Source: Giesbergeria sp.
GTDB lineage: Bacteria; Pseudomonadota; Gammaproteobacteria; Burkholderiales; Burkholderiaceae_C
Assembly (NCBI GenBank): GCA_017998735.1
Contig: JAGOCN010000074.1
Span: 1-7,480, forward strand
Direction: 5' to 3'
DNA length: 7,480 nucleotides
The notes under the pieces are model-generated. The model saw only the letters and a list, made by a program, of their open reading frames with translations. It was not told where the DNA came from and searched no databases. The translations under genes and the position numbers were made by a program. Position 1 is the stretch's first letter; the number at the start of each line of letters is the position of its first letter. Of this stretch, positions 1 to 6,477 are shown piece after piece.

Positions 1-498
1 GCCATTTCCAACGAGGCGCCGCCCGAGCCGGAATTTGCCTCCACCGAAGCGCGCCTTCTGTACCTGCGCTGGCTGGGCACCATGAGCGAACGCCTGCGCC
101 GGCGCAAGCCCGAGTGGGAGGTGCGGCGCGATTTTCTGCAGACCGTCTGGTATGAGAGCCGCCGTGCCGGGCTGGACGTGTCGCTGGTGCTGGGCTTGAT
201 CCAGGTCGAAAGCGCCTTTCGCAAGTTCGCCATCTCCAGTGTGGGTGCACGCGGCTACATGCAGGTGATGCCGTTCTGGACGCGCGTGATCGGCGATGGC
301 GACCCGGCCAAGCTGTTCCACATGCAGACCAACCTGCGCTTTGGCTGCGTCATCCTGCGCCATTACCTGGACCGCGAGCGCGGCGACCTGTTCCTGACCC
401 TGGGCCGCTACAACGGCAGCCGCGGGCGCGCACCCTATCCCGATGCCGTGTTTGCCGCGCAGCGCAACTGGCTGTTCGATGGCCGGCTGACCGGCTGA
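1..498 (+). CDS. Lytic transglycosylase, SLT (GH23-like) domain, 5' end missing
   Basis: The frame is open from the first base, so the gene starts before the window; 165 residues are visible (positions here count from base 1). Lytic transglycosylases cleave the MurNAc-GlcNAc bond of peptidoglycan and leave 1,6-anhydroMurNAc; they normally act in the periplasm. The SLT signature is clear: LGLIQVESAFRKFAISSVGA at residues 64-83, with E70 (bases 208-210) as the probable catalytic acid, then GYMQVMPFW at 85-93 and a closing LGRYNGS at 134-140. An ATG at base 82 exists, but the upstream codons (ending in ...LLYLRWLGT) read as good protein, so it is probably internal. The signal peptide or lipobox, if any, lies outside the window, so the subfamily cannot be named. 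The last five residues and the TGA stop fall inside the 8-bp tandem repeat. Family sure, subfamily unknown. Confidence 0.9.
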   Translation, partial: AISNEAPPEPEFASTEARLLYLRWLGTMSERLRRRKPEWEVRRDFLQTVWYESRRAGLDVSLVLGLIQVESAFRKFAISSVGARGYMQVMPFWTRVIGDGDPAKLFHMQTNLRFGCVILRHYLDRERGDLFLTLGRYNGSRGRAPYPDAVFAAQRNWLFDGRLTG

Positions 499-514
499 CC
501 GGCTGACCGGCTGA
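483..514 (+). repeat. Tandem repeat, 4 x 8 bp (CCGGCTGA)
   Basis: Four perfect head-to-tail copies of CCGGCTGA occupy 483-490, 491-498, 499-506 and 507-514. The second copy supplies the stop codon of the transglycosylase gene (TGA, 496-498). Because each unit contains TGA and the frame stops in the second unit, gain or loss of later copies would not change the protein. The self-complementary CCGG cores can pair across the CTGA spacers, and a run of five T (517-521) follows, so the tract might also give weak termination; that last point is inference. Confidence 0.85.
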
Positions 515-559
515 GCTTTTTGCCCTGGCCGGCGCTGCAGTGCTGCAGCAGAACGCATT

Positions 560-627
560 GAATTTTGCTATCGAAAAAGGAGCTGCTGGCGCAGGCTGCA
601 TATGCGCTGGAGGCACTTTTTGCTACT
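560..627 (+). repeat. Interspersed repeat, copy A
   Basis: This copy holds the two conserved blocks of the family: AGCTGCTGGCGCAGGCTG (581-598) and GCGCTGGAGGC (604-614), separated by 5 nt. It has an A-rich left arm (574-578) and a T-rich right arm (617-621). By hand pairing, GCTGCTGGCGC can pair with GCGCTGGAGGC at 10 of 11 positions when G-U pairs are allowed, and AAAAAG can pair with CTTTTT outside that. The RNA from the plus strand would therefore be a hairpin followed by a U-run, 62 nt after the transglycosylase stop, which could serve as its terminator (inference). I recall such intergenic elements from Comamonadaceae genomes but did not search for them. Confidence 0.75.
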
Positions 628-700
628 AACCTCCCTGGTGCAGAGGCAGTGTCTGCATGGGCATGGTTCAGCCAGCCAGCCATGAATCCCGTTGCAGGCA

Positions 701-716
701 GGGCCGGGTCCGGCCC
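701..716 (-). other. GC-rich hairpin just after the paeA-like gene
   Basis: GGGCCG (701-706) and CGGCCC (711-716) are perfect inverted repeats around a 4-nt loop, 5 nt beyond the stop of the minus-strand membrane-protein gene. It is not followed by a T-run on that strand, so it is not a standard intrinsic terminator; it may mark or protect the 3' end of the transcript. Function is uncertain. Confidence 0.3.
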
Positions 717-721
717 CAGGT

Positions 722-2077
722 TCACGAGAGTGCGGGCGGCGCCTGCGGCAAGGCGGGCAGGGTGACCGTGGCGGTGCTGCTGTTGCTGCTTCCTTCTTCT
801 GCCAGGCGCGTCACCATCACCTGGTCGATGCGGTAGCTGTCCATGTCCACCACCTCGAACTTGTAGCCTCCCCAGACCACGCTGTCGGTGCGCCGGGGCA
901 CGCGGCGCAGCATCACCATCAGAAAGCCGGCCAGCGTTTCGTACTCGTTCTCGTGCGGCAGCGCGTCCAGCGCCAGCGCGTGCAGCACATCGCCCACGGG
1001 GGTCATGCCGTCGATCAGCCACGAATCCTGGTCGCGCCGCACGATCTGCTCCTCGCCGTCGGGGCCGATCAGGTCGCCCATCACGGTGCTCATCACATCG
1101 TTCAGCGTCAGCACGCCAACCACGCGGCTGTACTCGTTCACCACCACGGCAAAGTCCTCGTGCGCCTGGCGGAACTGCTCCAGCACCTCGGACAGCGTCA
1201 GCCGGTCGGGCACGATCAGCGCCTTGCGCACCAGGCTGTCACCGGCCAGCGACATCGGCTGGTTGTTCAGCGCGCGCTGGAACAGGTCTTTGGCTTCCAC
1301 ATAGCCGACCACATGGTCGATGTCGCCCTCGCACACCGGGTAGTTGGAAAACGGCTCGGCGGCGATGCGGATGCGGATGATGGCGTCGGTGTCGTCGCGC
1401 AAAAAAAACGCCACGCGCTCGCGCTGCGACATGGCGCTGGAAACGATGCGCGTGTCCAGTTCAAAGACATTGGCAATCACCTGCTGCTCGCGCTCGGGCA
1501 GCACGCCGGCGCGGGCGCCGGCCTCCATCATGGCCAGCACATCGTCCGAGGTGATGCGGTCGTCGCGCCGCGTGGGCAGGCCGAACACATGAAAGATGCC
1601 ATCGGCCAGGCGGCTGTAGAGCCACACCAGCGGGTGCAGCGCCACAATGCAAAACGCCATCGGTCGCGCCACGCGCAGCGCCAGCCGCTCGGGGTCGGTC
1701 ATGGCCAGGCGTTTGGGAAACAGGTCGGCCAGCAGGATGAACAGCGAGGTGATGACAAAGAACGACGCCAGAAAGGCAGCGGTCTGCGCCGGCGCCGGTT
1801 CCAGCCACAGAGTGAACAGCGCCACAAAATGCGGCGTCAGCGCGCCTTCGCCAACGATGCCGCCCAGGATGGCCACCGCGTTCAGCCCGACCTGCACCAC
1901 CGTGAAATAGTCGCCCGGCTGCTCCTGCATGCGCAGCACCCGCTCGGCACGCGCATCGCCCTCGTCGGCCAGCTGGCGCAGGCGCAGGCGGCGCGAGGCG
2001 GCCAGCGAGATTTCGGCAACGGAAAAAAAGGAACTGGCTGCAATCAGCAGCAGGATCAGCAGGGCATTCTCAAGCAT
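722..2077 (-). CDS. paeA: PaeA/YtfL-like membrane protein (DUF21-CBS-CorC_HlyC)
   Basis: The 451-residue protein has the CNNM/HlyC-CorC layout. The N-terminal DUF21 membrane domain has hydrophobic stretches near residues 4-25, 57-78, 98-119 and 138-158. A CBS pair follows at about 205-340, and the C-terminal CorC_HlyC domain lies at about 350-425. ADLFPKRLA (117-125), DIDHVVGYVEAKDL (252-265), NEYSRVVGVLTLNDVM (314-329), SWLIDG (352-357) and YRIDQVMVTR (415-424) closely match my memory of E. coli YtfL, renamed PaeA. PaeA is an inner-membrane protein needed to export cadaverine and putrescine. Automated labels often read 'hemolysin' or 'magnesium/cobalt efflux', which overstates the evidence. 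I chose the ATG at 2077 because the first helix begins right after it; the open frame upstream has no plausible start. No good Shine-Dalgarno sequence is visible. The terminator after grxD suggests its own transcript. Family certain, orthology likely. Confidence 0.85.
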   Translation of the reverse strand: MLENALLILLLIAASSFFSVAEISLAASRRLRLRQLADEGDARAERVLRMQEQPGDYFTVVQVGLNAVAILGGIVGEGALTPHFVALFTLWLEPAPAQTAAFLASFFVITSLFILLADLFPKRLAMTDPERLALRVARPMAFCIVALHPLVWLYSRLADGIFHVFGLPTRRDDRITSDDVLAMMEAGARAGVLPEREQQVIANVFELDTRIVSSAMSQRERVAFFLRDDTDAIIRIRIAAEPFSNYPVCEGDIDHVVGYVEAKDLFQRALNNQPMSLAGDSLVRKALIVPDRLTLSEVLEQFRQAHEDFAVVVNEYSRVVGVLTLNDVMSTVMGDLIGPDGEEQIVRRDQDSWLIDGMTPVGDVLHALALDALPHENEYETLAGFLMVMLRRVPRRTDSVVWGGYKFEVVDMDSYRIDQVMVTRLAEEGSSNSSTATVTLPALPQAPPALS

Positions 2078-2117
2078 GGCAAAGGGCGGTGTGCACCGGG
2101 GCGGCGCACCTGGGCCG

Positions 2118-2146
2118 AGTGTAGCGGCCGGCCTGTGCCAGCCGGT
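2118..2146 (-). promoter_or_regulatory. Weak candidate promoter for the paeA-like gene
   Basis: Reading leftward, TACACT (2123-2118) resembles a -10 box and lies about 40 nt upstream of the ATG. At 17-nt spacing the -35 position reads ACCGGC, a poor match. A small inverted repeat (CCGGT 2142-2146, ACCGG 2151-2155) overlaps the -35 region and could be an operator or chance. The only support is the -10 match and the fact that a terminator at 2205-2226 isolates this gene from grxD. Confidence 0.25.
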
Positions 2147-2204
2147 GCCGACCGGGGCCGCCAGGGTGCACGCAGGCGCAGGGCGGCAGCAGCCACGCAG
2201 GCGC

Positions 2205-2226
2205 AAAAAAACCGCCCGAAGGCGGT
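2205..2226 (-). terminator. Intrinsic terminator of the hemA-prfA-prmC-grxD operon
   Basis: On the minus strand, ACCGCC (2226-2221), the stable loop TTCG and GGCGGT (2216-2211) form a perfect 6-bp stem that runs straight into seven T (2211-2205). This is a textbook rho-independent terminator, 51 nt after the grxD stop codon. It closes the operon and separates it from the paeA-like gene on the same strand. Confidence 0.92.
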
Positions 2227-2277
2227 CTGGCGGGTCCTGCCGGCAGCAGGGCGCCTGGGCACCTGCTGCGCTGCGGC

Positions 2278-2613
2278 TCAAACCCGCTTGTCGAGCGCTT
2301 CCTTGAGTTCGCCGGACTCGTACATCTCCATCATGATGTCCGAGCCGCCAATGAATTCGCCCTTGACATAAAGCTGCGGAATGGTGGGCCAGTGGCTGTA
2401 GTCCTTGATGCCCTGGCGGATGGCGTCGTCGTCCAGCACGTTGACCGTGGTCACTTCCTTGGGGTCCACGCCGCAGGCCTTGAGGATCTGGATGGCGCGG
2501 CCGGAAAAGCCGCACTGCGGAAAGCTGGCATTGCCCTTCATGAACAGCAGCACCGGGCTGGATTTGACGAGTTCGTCAATGCGTTTCTGGGTGTCGCTTT
2601 GCATATCGCTCAT
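2278..2613 (-). CDS. grxD: Monothiol glutaredoxin, Grx4/Grx5 family
   Basis: The 111-residue protein is a single-domain CGFS glutaredoxin. The active site C34-G-F-S37 follows LLFMKGNASFPQ, and the cis-proline loop HWPTIPQLYVKGEFIGGSDI (74-93) supplies the glutathione-binding surface. Proteins of this family bind a [2Fe-2S] cluster as a glutathione-ligated dimer and pass it to target proteins, often with BolA partners; they have little classical disulfide-reductase activity. They act in the cytosol. The length fits E. coli GrxD (about 115 residues). The start is fixed by a GGAG six bases upstream. It is the last gene of the operon, 62 nt after prmC, and ends before a strong terminator. Iron-sulfur delivery beside haem synthesis may share an iron theme, but this is inference. 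Confidence 0.95.
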   Translation of the reverse strand: MSDMQSDTQKRIDELVKSSPVLLFMKGNASFPQCGFSGRAIQILKACGVDPKEVTTVNVLDDDAIRQGIKDYSHWPTIPQLYVKGEFIGGSDIMMEMYESGELKEALDKRV

Positions 2614-2619
2614 GGAAAA

Positions 2620-2623
2620 CTCC
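2620..2623 (-). promoter_or_regulatory. Shine-Dalgarno of grxD
   Basis: GGAG on the minus strand lies 6 nt before the grxD ATG (2613). It is one of only two clear Shine-Dalgarno sequences in the window, and it favours this ATG over the one three codons later. Confidence 0.75.
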
Positions 2624-2639
2624 GAAAGAAAAAAGGGCC

Positions 2640-2668
2640 TGTAAAAAAGCCGGAACGGGCCGGGTCAA
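2640..2668 (-). promoter_or_regulatory. Weak candidate internal promoter before grxD
   Basis: In the 62-nt prmC-grxD gap the minus strand has TTGACC (2668-2663, five of six bases of the -35 consensus) and, 17 nt on, TTTACA (2645-2640, three of six of the -10 consensus). It could give grxD expression independent of hemA. The weak -10 keeps confidence low. Confidence 0.25.
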
Positions 2669-2675
2669 CGCCCGA

Positions 2676-3539
2676 TTATTTCACCCCTGGCCACTGTCCA
2701 CCCGAACAACGCACGATGCCGGCAAGGTCTTTGCGGTCTTGCACGGCGGCAAAACCGGCCGCCCGCAGCAGCGCATGCACGGCGGGTGCCTGGTCCCAGC
2801 CATGCTCCAGCAGCAACCAGCCGCCATTTGCCAGCCGCGCGGGCGCCTGCACAACGATGGTGCGGATGTCGTCCAGCCCGTCAGCGCCGCTGGCCAGCGC
2901 CTGCAGCGGCTCGTGCCTGAGCGCTGCCAGGTGCGGGTCGGCCGCCGCAATGTAGGGCGGGTTCGAAACGATGGCGTCAAAAAGTCCGCTGATGCCGCGC
3001 AACCAGCTGCCTTGGTGAAACTGCACCGGCAGTTGCAGGCGCACTGCATTGGCCATCGCCACCGCCAAGGCATCCGCACTGGCATCGACGGCATCGACCT
3101 GCGCTGTGGGACGCTGGTGTTTCAAGGCCAAGGCAATGGCGCCGCTGCCGGTGCCCAGGTCCAGCACGCGGGGCGCTGCCAGCGGGGCCAGCACTTCCAG
3201 CGCCCAGTCCACCAGCGTTTCGGTGTCGGCGCGCGGGTCCAGCACGCGCGCGTCTACCTGCAGCGCCAAGCCGTAAAACTCCTTAGTGCCTGTCAGGTAC
3301 GCTACCGGTTCGCCGTCCAGGCGGCGCTGGCACAGGGCAGCAAACCGGGCCTGCGCGGCGCTGTCCAGCGCATCGGTGTCGTGTGCCAGCAGCCAGGCGC
3401 GGCCCGCGTCCGGGCGGCCGAGCGCATGCAGCAGCAGCATCTGGGCGTCGATGCGCTCCAGGCCTTTCGCTTGTGCGCTGGCCAGTGCCTGCACCAGGGT
3501 TTGTGGCAGGGTTTGCGCTTGGTTCGAAAAGGTGTTCAC
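2676..3539 (-). CDS. prmC: Release factor glutamine methyltransferase
   Basis: PrmC (HemK) transfers a methyl group from S-adenosylmethionine to the glutamine side chain of the GGQ motif in RF1 and RF2, which raises the rate of peptide release. The 287-residue protein shows an N-terminal substrate-binding helical domain (about 1-75), [14 protein letters not shown] (77-90), PRADTE (102-107), the SAM-binding motif [10 protein letters not shown] (125-134) and the catalytic NPPY at 193-196 that holds the amide. Family length is about 280, which agrees. The start is a GTG at 3539: no ATG, GTG or TTG lies in frame between it and the overlap with prfA, and the next in-frame ATG would remove much of the N-terminal domain. 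No Shine-Dalgarno is present, and the leader is almost entirely repeat copy B. It sits directly after its substrate gene prfA. Confidence 0.95.
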   Translation of the reverse strand: MNTFSNQAQTLPQTLVQALASAQAKGLERIDAQMLLLHALGRPDAGRAWLLAHDTDALDSAAQARFAALCQRRLDGEPVAYLTGTKEFYGLALQVDARVLDPRADTETLVDWALEVLAPLAAPRVLDLGTGSGAIALALKHQRPTAQVDAVDASADALAVAMANAVRLQLPVQFHQGSWLRGISGLFDAIVSNPPYIAAADPHLAALRHEPLQALASGADGLDDIRTIVVQAPARLANGGWLLLEHGWDQAPAVHALLRAAGFAAVQDRKDLAGIVRCSGGQWPGVK

Positions 3540-3540
3540 T

Positions 3541-3602
3541 ATGGTTTTAATAGCTGCTGGCGCAGGCTGGACAAGCGCTGGAGGCTGTTTTGATGCTGAA
3601 TT
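3541..3602 (+). repeat. Interspersed repeat, copy B (prfA-prmC gap)
   Basis: The blocks AGCTGCTGGCGCAGGCTG (3552-3569) and GCGCTGGAGGC (3575-3585) are identical to those of copy A and have the same 5-nt spacer. The left arm is T-rich (TTTTAAT) rather than A-rich, so the outer stem seen in A is lost; the right arm is TGTTTTGATGCTGAA. The copy fills about 60% of the 103-nt gap between prfA and prmC and ends one base before the GTG start of prmC, so the operon mRNA carries its complement as the prmC leader. Confidence 0.8.
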
Positions 3603-3642
3603 CTTGAAAACGCAGAATGCCCTGCCTGCCTTGCTTTGACGG

Positions 3643-4728
3643 TCACACGCTGCCCGCTTCCAGCTCCGCCAGCTGCTCGGCTTCGCGGGCGTGGGCCAGT
3701 GCCTGCAGCACATCGCCCAAGTCGCCCTCCATCACATACAGCAGCTTGTACAGCGTCAGGTTGATGCGGTGGTCGGTCAGGCGCCCCTGCGGAAAGTTGT
3801 AGGTGCGGATGCGGTCGCTGCGGTCGCCGCTGCCAATCAGCCCCTTGCGCTCGGCCGCTTCCTTGGCGGCGCGTTCGCTGCGCTCCTTTTCCTGGATGCG
3901 CGCCTGCAGCACCTGCAGCGCTTTCGCTTTGTTGGCATGCTGGCTGCGCCCGTCCTGGCATTCGGCCACGATGCCGGTGGGCAGGTGCACCACGCGCACG
4001 GCAGAGTCGGTCTTGTTGATGTGCTGGCCACCGGCGCCGCTGGCGCGAAAGGTGTCGATGCGCAAATCGGCCGGGTTGAGCTTGATGGCTTCGCGCTCGT
4101 CCGGCTCCGGCATCACCGCCACCGTGCAGGCGCTGGTGTGAATGCGGCCCTGCGTTTCGGTCACCGGCACGCGCTGCACGCGGTGGCCGCCGGACTCAAA
4201 ACGCAGCGCGCCGTAGGCGTTCTCGCCCGCCACGCGCAGCACGATTTCCTTGTAGCCGCCCAGCTCGGCCGCGTGCTCGCTCACCACTTCCACCTTCCAG
4301 CCCGCGCTGTCGGCATGGCGCATGTACATGCGTGCCAGGTCGCCGGCAAACAGTGCCGATTCGTCCCCACCGGTGCCGGCGCGGATTTCCAGAAAGGCGT
4401 TGCGCTCGTCGTCGGGGTCCTTGGGCAGCAGCAGGCGCTGCAGTTCGCCCTCCAGCTGCAGCAGATCGGCCTCGGCGTCGGTGATTTCTTCCTGCGCCAT
4501 CTCGGCCATGTCGGGGTCGGCCAGCATGCCGCGCGCGCCCTCCAGGTCGGCGCTGCGCTGGCACCAGCGCGCATAGCGGCCGGCAATCTGCGTCACCTCG
4601 GCGTGTTCGCGCGACAGCAGCCGGTACTGCGCCATGTCGCCCATGATGTCCTCGCGCGACAGCAGAAAGTCGAGTTCGCCCAGGCGGCGCGCATAGCGCT
4701 CCAACCGGGTCTGGAGAAAGGGTTGCAT
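3643..4728 (-). CDS. prfA: Peptide chain release factor 1
   Basis: RF1 reads UAA and UAG in the ribosomal A site and triggers hydrolysis of peptidyl-tRNA. The 361-residue protein is full length for the family. Features include [11 protein letters not shown] in the N-terminal helical domain (19-29), [22 protein letters not shown] (114-135), the stop-codon-reading tripeptide P188-V-T190 (the PxT class, so RF1 and not RF2, which has SPF), and G233-G-Q235 in [16 protein letters not shown]. The C-terminus carries [20 protein letters not shown] (299-318) and [10 protein letters not shown]. The ATG at 4728 gives the expected N-terminus but has no Shine-Dalgarno; the 64-nt gap from hemA holds repeat copy C with two stem-loops. 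Q235 is the target of PrmC, encoded next. Confidence 0.97.
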   Translation of the reverse strand: MQPFLQTRLERYARRLGELDFLLSREDIMGDMAQYRLLSREHAEVTQIAGRYARWCQRSADLEGARGMLADPDMAEMAQEEITDAEADLLQLEGELQRLLLPKDPDDERNAFLEIRAGTGGDESALFAGDLARMYMRHADSAGWKVEVVSEHAAELGGYKEIVLRVAGENAYGALRFESGGHRVQRVPVTETQGRIHTSACTVAVMPEPDEREAIKLNPADLRIDTFRASGAGGQHINKTDSAVRVVHLPTGIVAECQDGRSQHANKAKALQVLQARIQEKERSERAAKEAAERKGLIGSGDRSDRIRTYNFPQGRLTDHRINLTLYKLLYVMEGDLGDVLQALAHAREAEQLAELEAGSV

Positions 4729-4751
4729 ACAAAGGAAGAAAGAGGGTGTTC

Positions 4752-4793
4752 AGCTCCCAAAACAGGAGCTGCCGGCGCAGGCGGGGCCTGCGC
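4752..4793 (-). other. Two adjacent stem-loops between hemA and prfA
   Basis: In the operon mRNA (minus strand), GCGCAGGC (4793-4786), loop CCC and GCCTGCGC (4782-4775) form a perfect 8-bp stem that begins at the last base of the hemA stop codon. It is followed by AGCTCC (4770-4765), loop TGTTTTG and GGAGCT (4757-4752), a perfect 6-bp stem. No free U-run follows the first stem (the four T lie in the loop of the second), so it is not a standard terminator. Processing site, partial attenuator or mRNA stabiliser are possible roles; all are inference. Confidence 0.6.
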
Positions 4794-4810
4794 TAGAGGG
4801 GTTTTTTGCT
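4752..4810 (+). repeat. Interspersed repeat, copy C (hemA-prfA gap)
   Basis: The two blocks recur as AGCTGCCGGCGCAGGCGG (4767-4784, 16 of 18 as in A) and GCGCTAGAGGG (4790-4800, 9 of 11), again 5 nt apart. The left arm is CCCAAAACAGG and the right arm is GTTTTTTGC. The right block overlaps the 3' end of hemA on the other strand and provides its TAG stop (4795-4793) and last codons. Copy C is in the same orientation as A and B. Confidence 0.65.
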
Positions 4811-6091
4811 CTGCGAACGCAGAAACAGGCGCGATGCCGTGTGCGCGGTCTGGTCGCGCGCCATCGCATCCGCATTGCGCAGCTCGGCCATGGTGCCGTG
4901 CAGCATCTTTTTGGCCACGCCGCGCGAGAGCGCTTCCAGCACCGCTTCCACATCGTCGCCGCGCGCCAGGCGCCTGCGGGCGCGGGCCACTTCAATGGCG
5001 CGCCAGTGGTCCGACTGGCCCTGGATCTGCCGGATCAGCGGTACCACGCCATGCTGCGGGTCGCGCTGGTCCATCCAGTGCATGAAGCTTTGCACACCCA
5101 CATCAATGATCGCCTCGGCCTGCGCCACGGCCGCCTGGCGGCTGGCCTGGGCGGTCTGCACCACGCCGGCCAGGTCGTCCACGGTGTACAGGTACACGTC
5201 TTGGAGCTGCTTGACCTCGGGCTCGATGTCGCGTGGCACCGCCAGATCGACCATGAACATCGGGCGGTGGCGGCGTTTTTTGAGTGCCCGCTCGACCGCG
5301 CCCAGGCCGACGATGGGCAGCGTGCTGGCAGTGCAGCTGACCACAATGTCGAACTCGTGCAGGCGCTCGGGCAGGTCGGCCAGGCGCAGCACTTCGCCGC
5401 CAAAGCGCGCCGCCAGCTTTTCACCGCGCTCCAGCGTGCGGTTGGCAATCGCAATCGATTTGGGGTTGCGCGCCGCAAAGTGCGTGGCCGTCAGCTCGAT
5501 CATTTCGCCCGCGCCGACAAACAGCACGCGGGTTTCGGCCAGGTCTTCAAACAGCTGGCCGGCCAGGCGCACGGCCGCCGCCGCCATGCTGATGCTGTGG
5601 GCGCCGATTTCGGTGGAGGTGCGCACTTCCTTGGCGACTGCAAAGCTGCGCTGGAACAGCTGGTTGAGCGTGGAGCCCAGCGCACCGGCGCCTTCGGCAG
5701 CGCGCACCGCGTCCTTCATCTGGCCCAGAATTTGCGGTTCGCCCAGCACCATGGAATCGAGCCCGCTGGCAACGCGAAAGGCGTGGCGCGCCACCGGGCC
5801 GTTTTCCAGCATGTACGAATGCGAGCGCAGCACCTCGCTGCTGACGCCGCCGCTGTGCGCCAGCCAGTCGAGCGTGTGGTCCAGCGCGGCATGGTTGCCG
5901 GCGCAGTAAATCTCGGTGCGGTTGCAGGTGGAAATGATGGCGGACTCGACGCCCCGGTGCGCATCGCTCTGGCCCAGCGCCTGGCGCAGGCCCTGCAGCG
6001 TGGGCGCGATCTGGTCGAGCGCGAACGCGAAACGGCCGCGCAGATCGAGCGGCGCGGTGTTGTGGTTGATGCCTAAGGCCCAGACTGCCAT
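4793..6091 (-). CDS. hemA: Glutamyl-tRNA reductase
   Basis: HemA reduces glutamyl-tRNA(Glu) with NADPH to glutamate-1-semialdehyde, the first committed step of haem, sirohaem and cobalamin synthesis by the C5 route. The 432-residue protein has [16 protein letters not shown] (5-20), the nucleophilic cysteine C56 in STCNRTEIY (54-62), [20 protein letters not shown] (107-126), the NADPH-binding FVGAGEM (191-197), [17 protein letters not shown] (216-232), and [13 protein letters not shown] (281-293), followed by the C-terminal helical dimerisation domain. The ATG at 6091 gives the standard N-terminus. No Shine-Dalgarno precedes it; a TATAAT lies 6 nt upstream, which points to a leaderless message. 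The extreme C-terminus (…SQSKKPL) and the TAG stop lie within repeat copy C. It is the first gene of the operon with prfA, prmC and grxD. Confidence 0.97.
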   Translation of the reverse strand: MAVWALGINHNTAPLDLRGRFAFALDQIAPTLQGLRQALGQSDAHRGVESAIISTCNRTEIYCAGNHAALDHTLDWLAHSGGVSSEVLRSHSYMLENGPVARHAFRVASGLDSMVLGEPQILGQMKDAVRAAEGAGALGSTLNQLFQRSFAVAKEVRTSTEIGAHSISMAAAAVRLAGQLFEDLAETRVLFVGAGEMIELTATHFAARNPKSIAIANRTLERGEKLAARFGGEVLRLADLPERLHEFDIVVSCTASTLPIVGLGAVERALKKRRHRPMFMVDLAVPRDIEPEVKQLQDVYLYTVDDLAGVVQTAQASRQAAVAQAEAIIDVGVQSFMHWMDQRDPQHGVVPLIRQIQGQSDHWRAIEVARARRRLARGDDVEAVLEALSRGVAKKMLHGTMAELRNADAMARDQTAHTASRLFLRSQSKKPL

Positions 6092-6097
6092 GGAGCG

Positions 6098-6103
6098 ATT
6101 ATA
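6098..6103 (-). promoter_or_regulatory. -10 box of the hemA operon promoter
   Basis: The minus strand reads TATAAT (6103-6098), a perfect sigma-70 -10 hexamer in an AT-rich island within very GC-rich DNA. Six bases separate it from the hemA ATG, so initiation at the usual distance would begin at or next to the A of the start codon. At 16-18 nt upstream there is no recognisable -35 (AGCCCA and its neighbours), so an activator may be needed. The opposite strand reads TATAAA (6100-6105) but has no -35 either. Confidence 0.6.
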
Positions 6104-6163
6104 AAATTGGTTCGGTCTGCTGGGCTGTGGGTGCCTGCACAAACCTTGATCTGTGTTTGCTTT

Positions 6164-6442
6164 ATGGGTTTCTGGTCCTTGCTGAACCATCTGCTGAACT
6201 TTGCCGCACCGGCGGCCGTGGTGGCCTTGCTGCTGTGCCTGGCCGCACGCTTTTTTTGGCGAAAAGAGCCTCCAGCCCTTGCCTGGCCTGCGCAGGCAGC
6301 TCTCATTTTTGCAGTGGGTTGTGCCGCTTTGCTGGCCAGCCTGTGGTGGTTTGGGCGCGATGGCCGCATGGCCGGCTATGGCGCGCTGGTGCTGGCCTCG
6401 GCCAGCGCACAGTGGCTGCTGCTGCGCGGCTGGCGGCGCTGA
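6164..6442 (+). CDS. Small three-helix membrane protein of unknown function
   Basis: The 92-residue protein has three predicted membrane helices: about 12-31 ([20 protein letters not shown]), 44-63 ([20 protein letters not shown]) and 69-87. It ends in a basic RGWRR. I believe similar small proteins sit beside hemA in other Comamonadaceae, but no function is known to me. The frame is open upstream to a TTG at 6107; I chose the ATG at 6164 because it starts just before the first amphipathic/hydrophobic stretch, but TTG at 6146 cannot be excluded and no Shine-Dalgarno supports either. It is divergent from hemA with a 72-nt spacer. Residues 32-50, the loop between helices 1 and 2 and the start of helix 2, are encoded by repeat copy D. 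That it is a real gene is supported by three well-formed helices and matching base bias; the function is open. Confidence 0.75.
   Translation: MGFWSLLNHLLNFAAPAAVVALLLCLAARFFWRKEPPALAWPAQAALIFAVGCAALLASLWWFGRDGRMAGYGALVLASASAQWLLLRGWRR
6258..6313 (-). repeat. Interspersed repeat, copy D (inside a coding region)
   Basis: Read on the minus strand, AGCTGCCTGCGCAGGCCA (6301-6284, 14 of 18 as in A), a 5-nt spacer, and GGGCTGGAGGC (6278-6268, 10 of 11) match the family. The A-rich left arm (CAAAAATGAG) and T-rich right arm (TCTTTTCGCC) are also kept. It is the only copy in the opposite orientation and the only one wholly inside a gene, where it stays in frame. It contains the perfect 12-bp palindrome GCCTGCGCAGGC (6286-6297). 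Confidence 0.65.
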
Positions 6443-6477
6443 AAACCCCCGCCAGCCGTGTTCAGCCGTGCTTTTCG

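Noticed and set aside
535..548. CTGCAG TG CTGCAG as a regulatory hairpin
   Set aside because: Each half is itself a palindrome and the loop would be 2 nt; no context supports a function.
692..2371. Long His/Gln-rich open frame on the plus strand
   Set aside because: It is antisense to the paeA-like gene, whose family motifs are unmistakable. Open antisense frames of this kind are expected in high-G+C DNA, and the composition is that of a complemented coding strand.
2078..2515. N-terminal extension of the paeA-like gene
   Set aside because: It would cross the intrinsic terminator and overlap grxD in another frame; the protein should begin just before its first membrane helix.
3540..3713. Longer prmC start at 3713
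   Set aside because: It would overlap prfA by about 70 nt and translate the repeat; PrmC family length fits the GTG at 3539.
3691..5085. 464-residue plus-strand open frame
   Set aside because: It is antisense to prfA and the end of hemA. It is rich in His, Gln, Val and Ala and has no recognisable domain.
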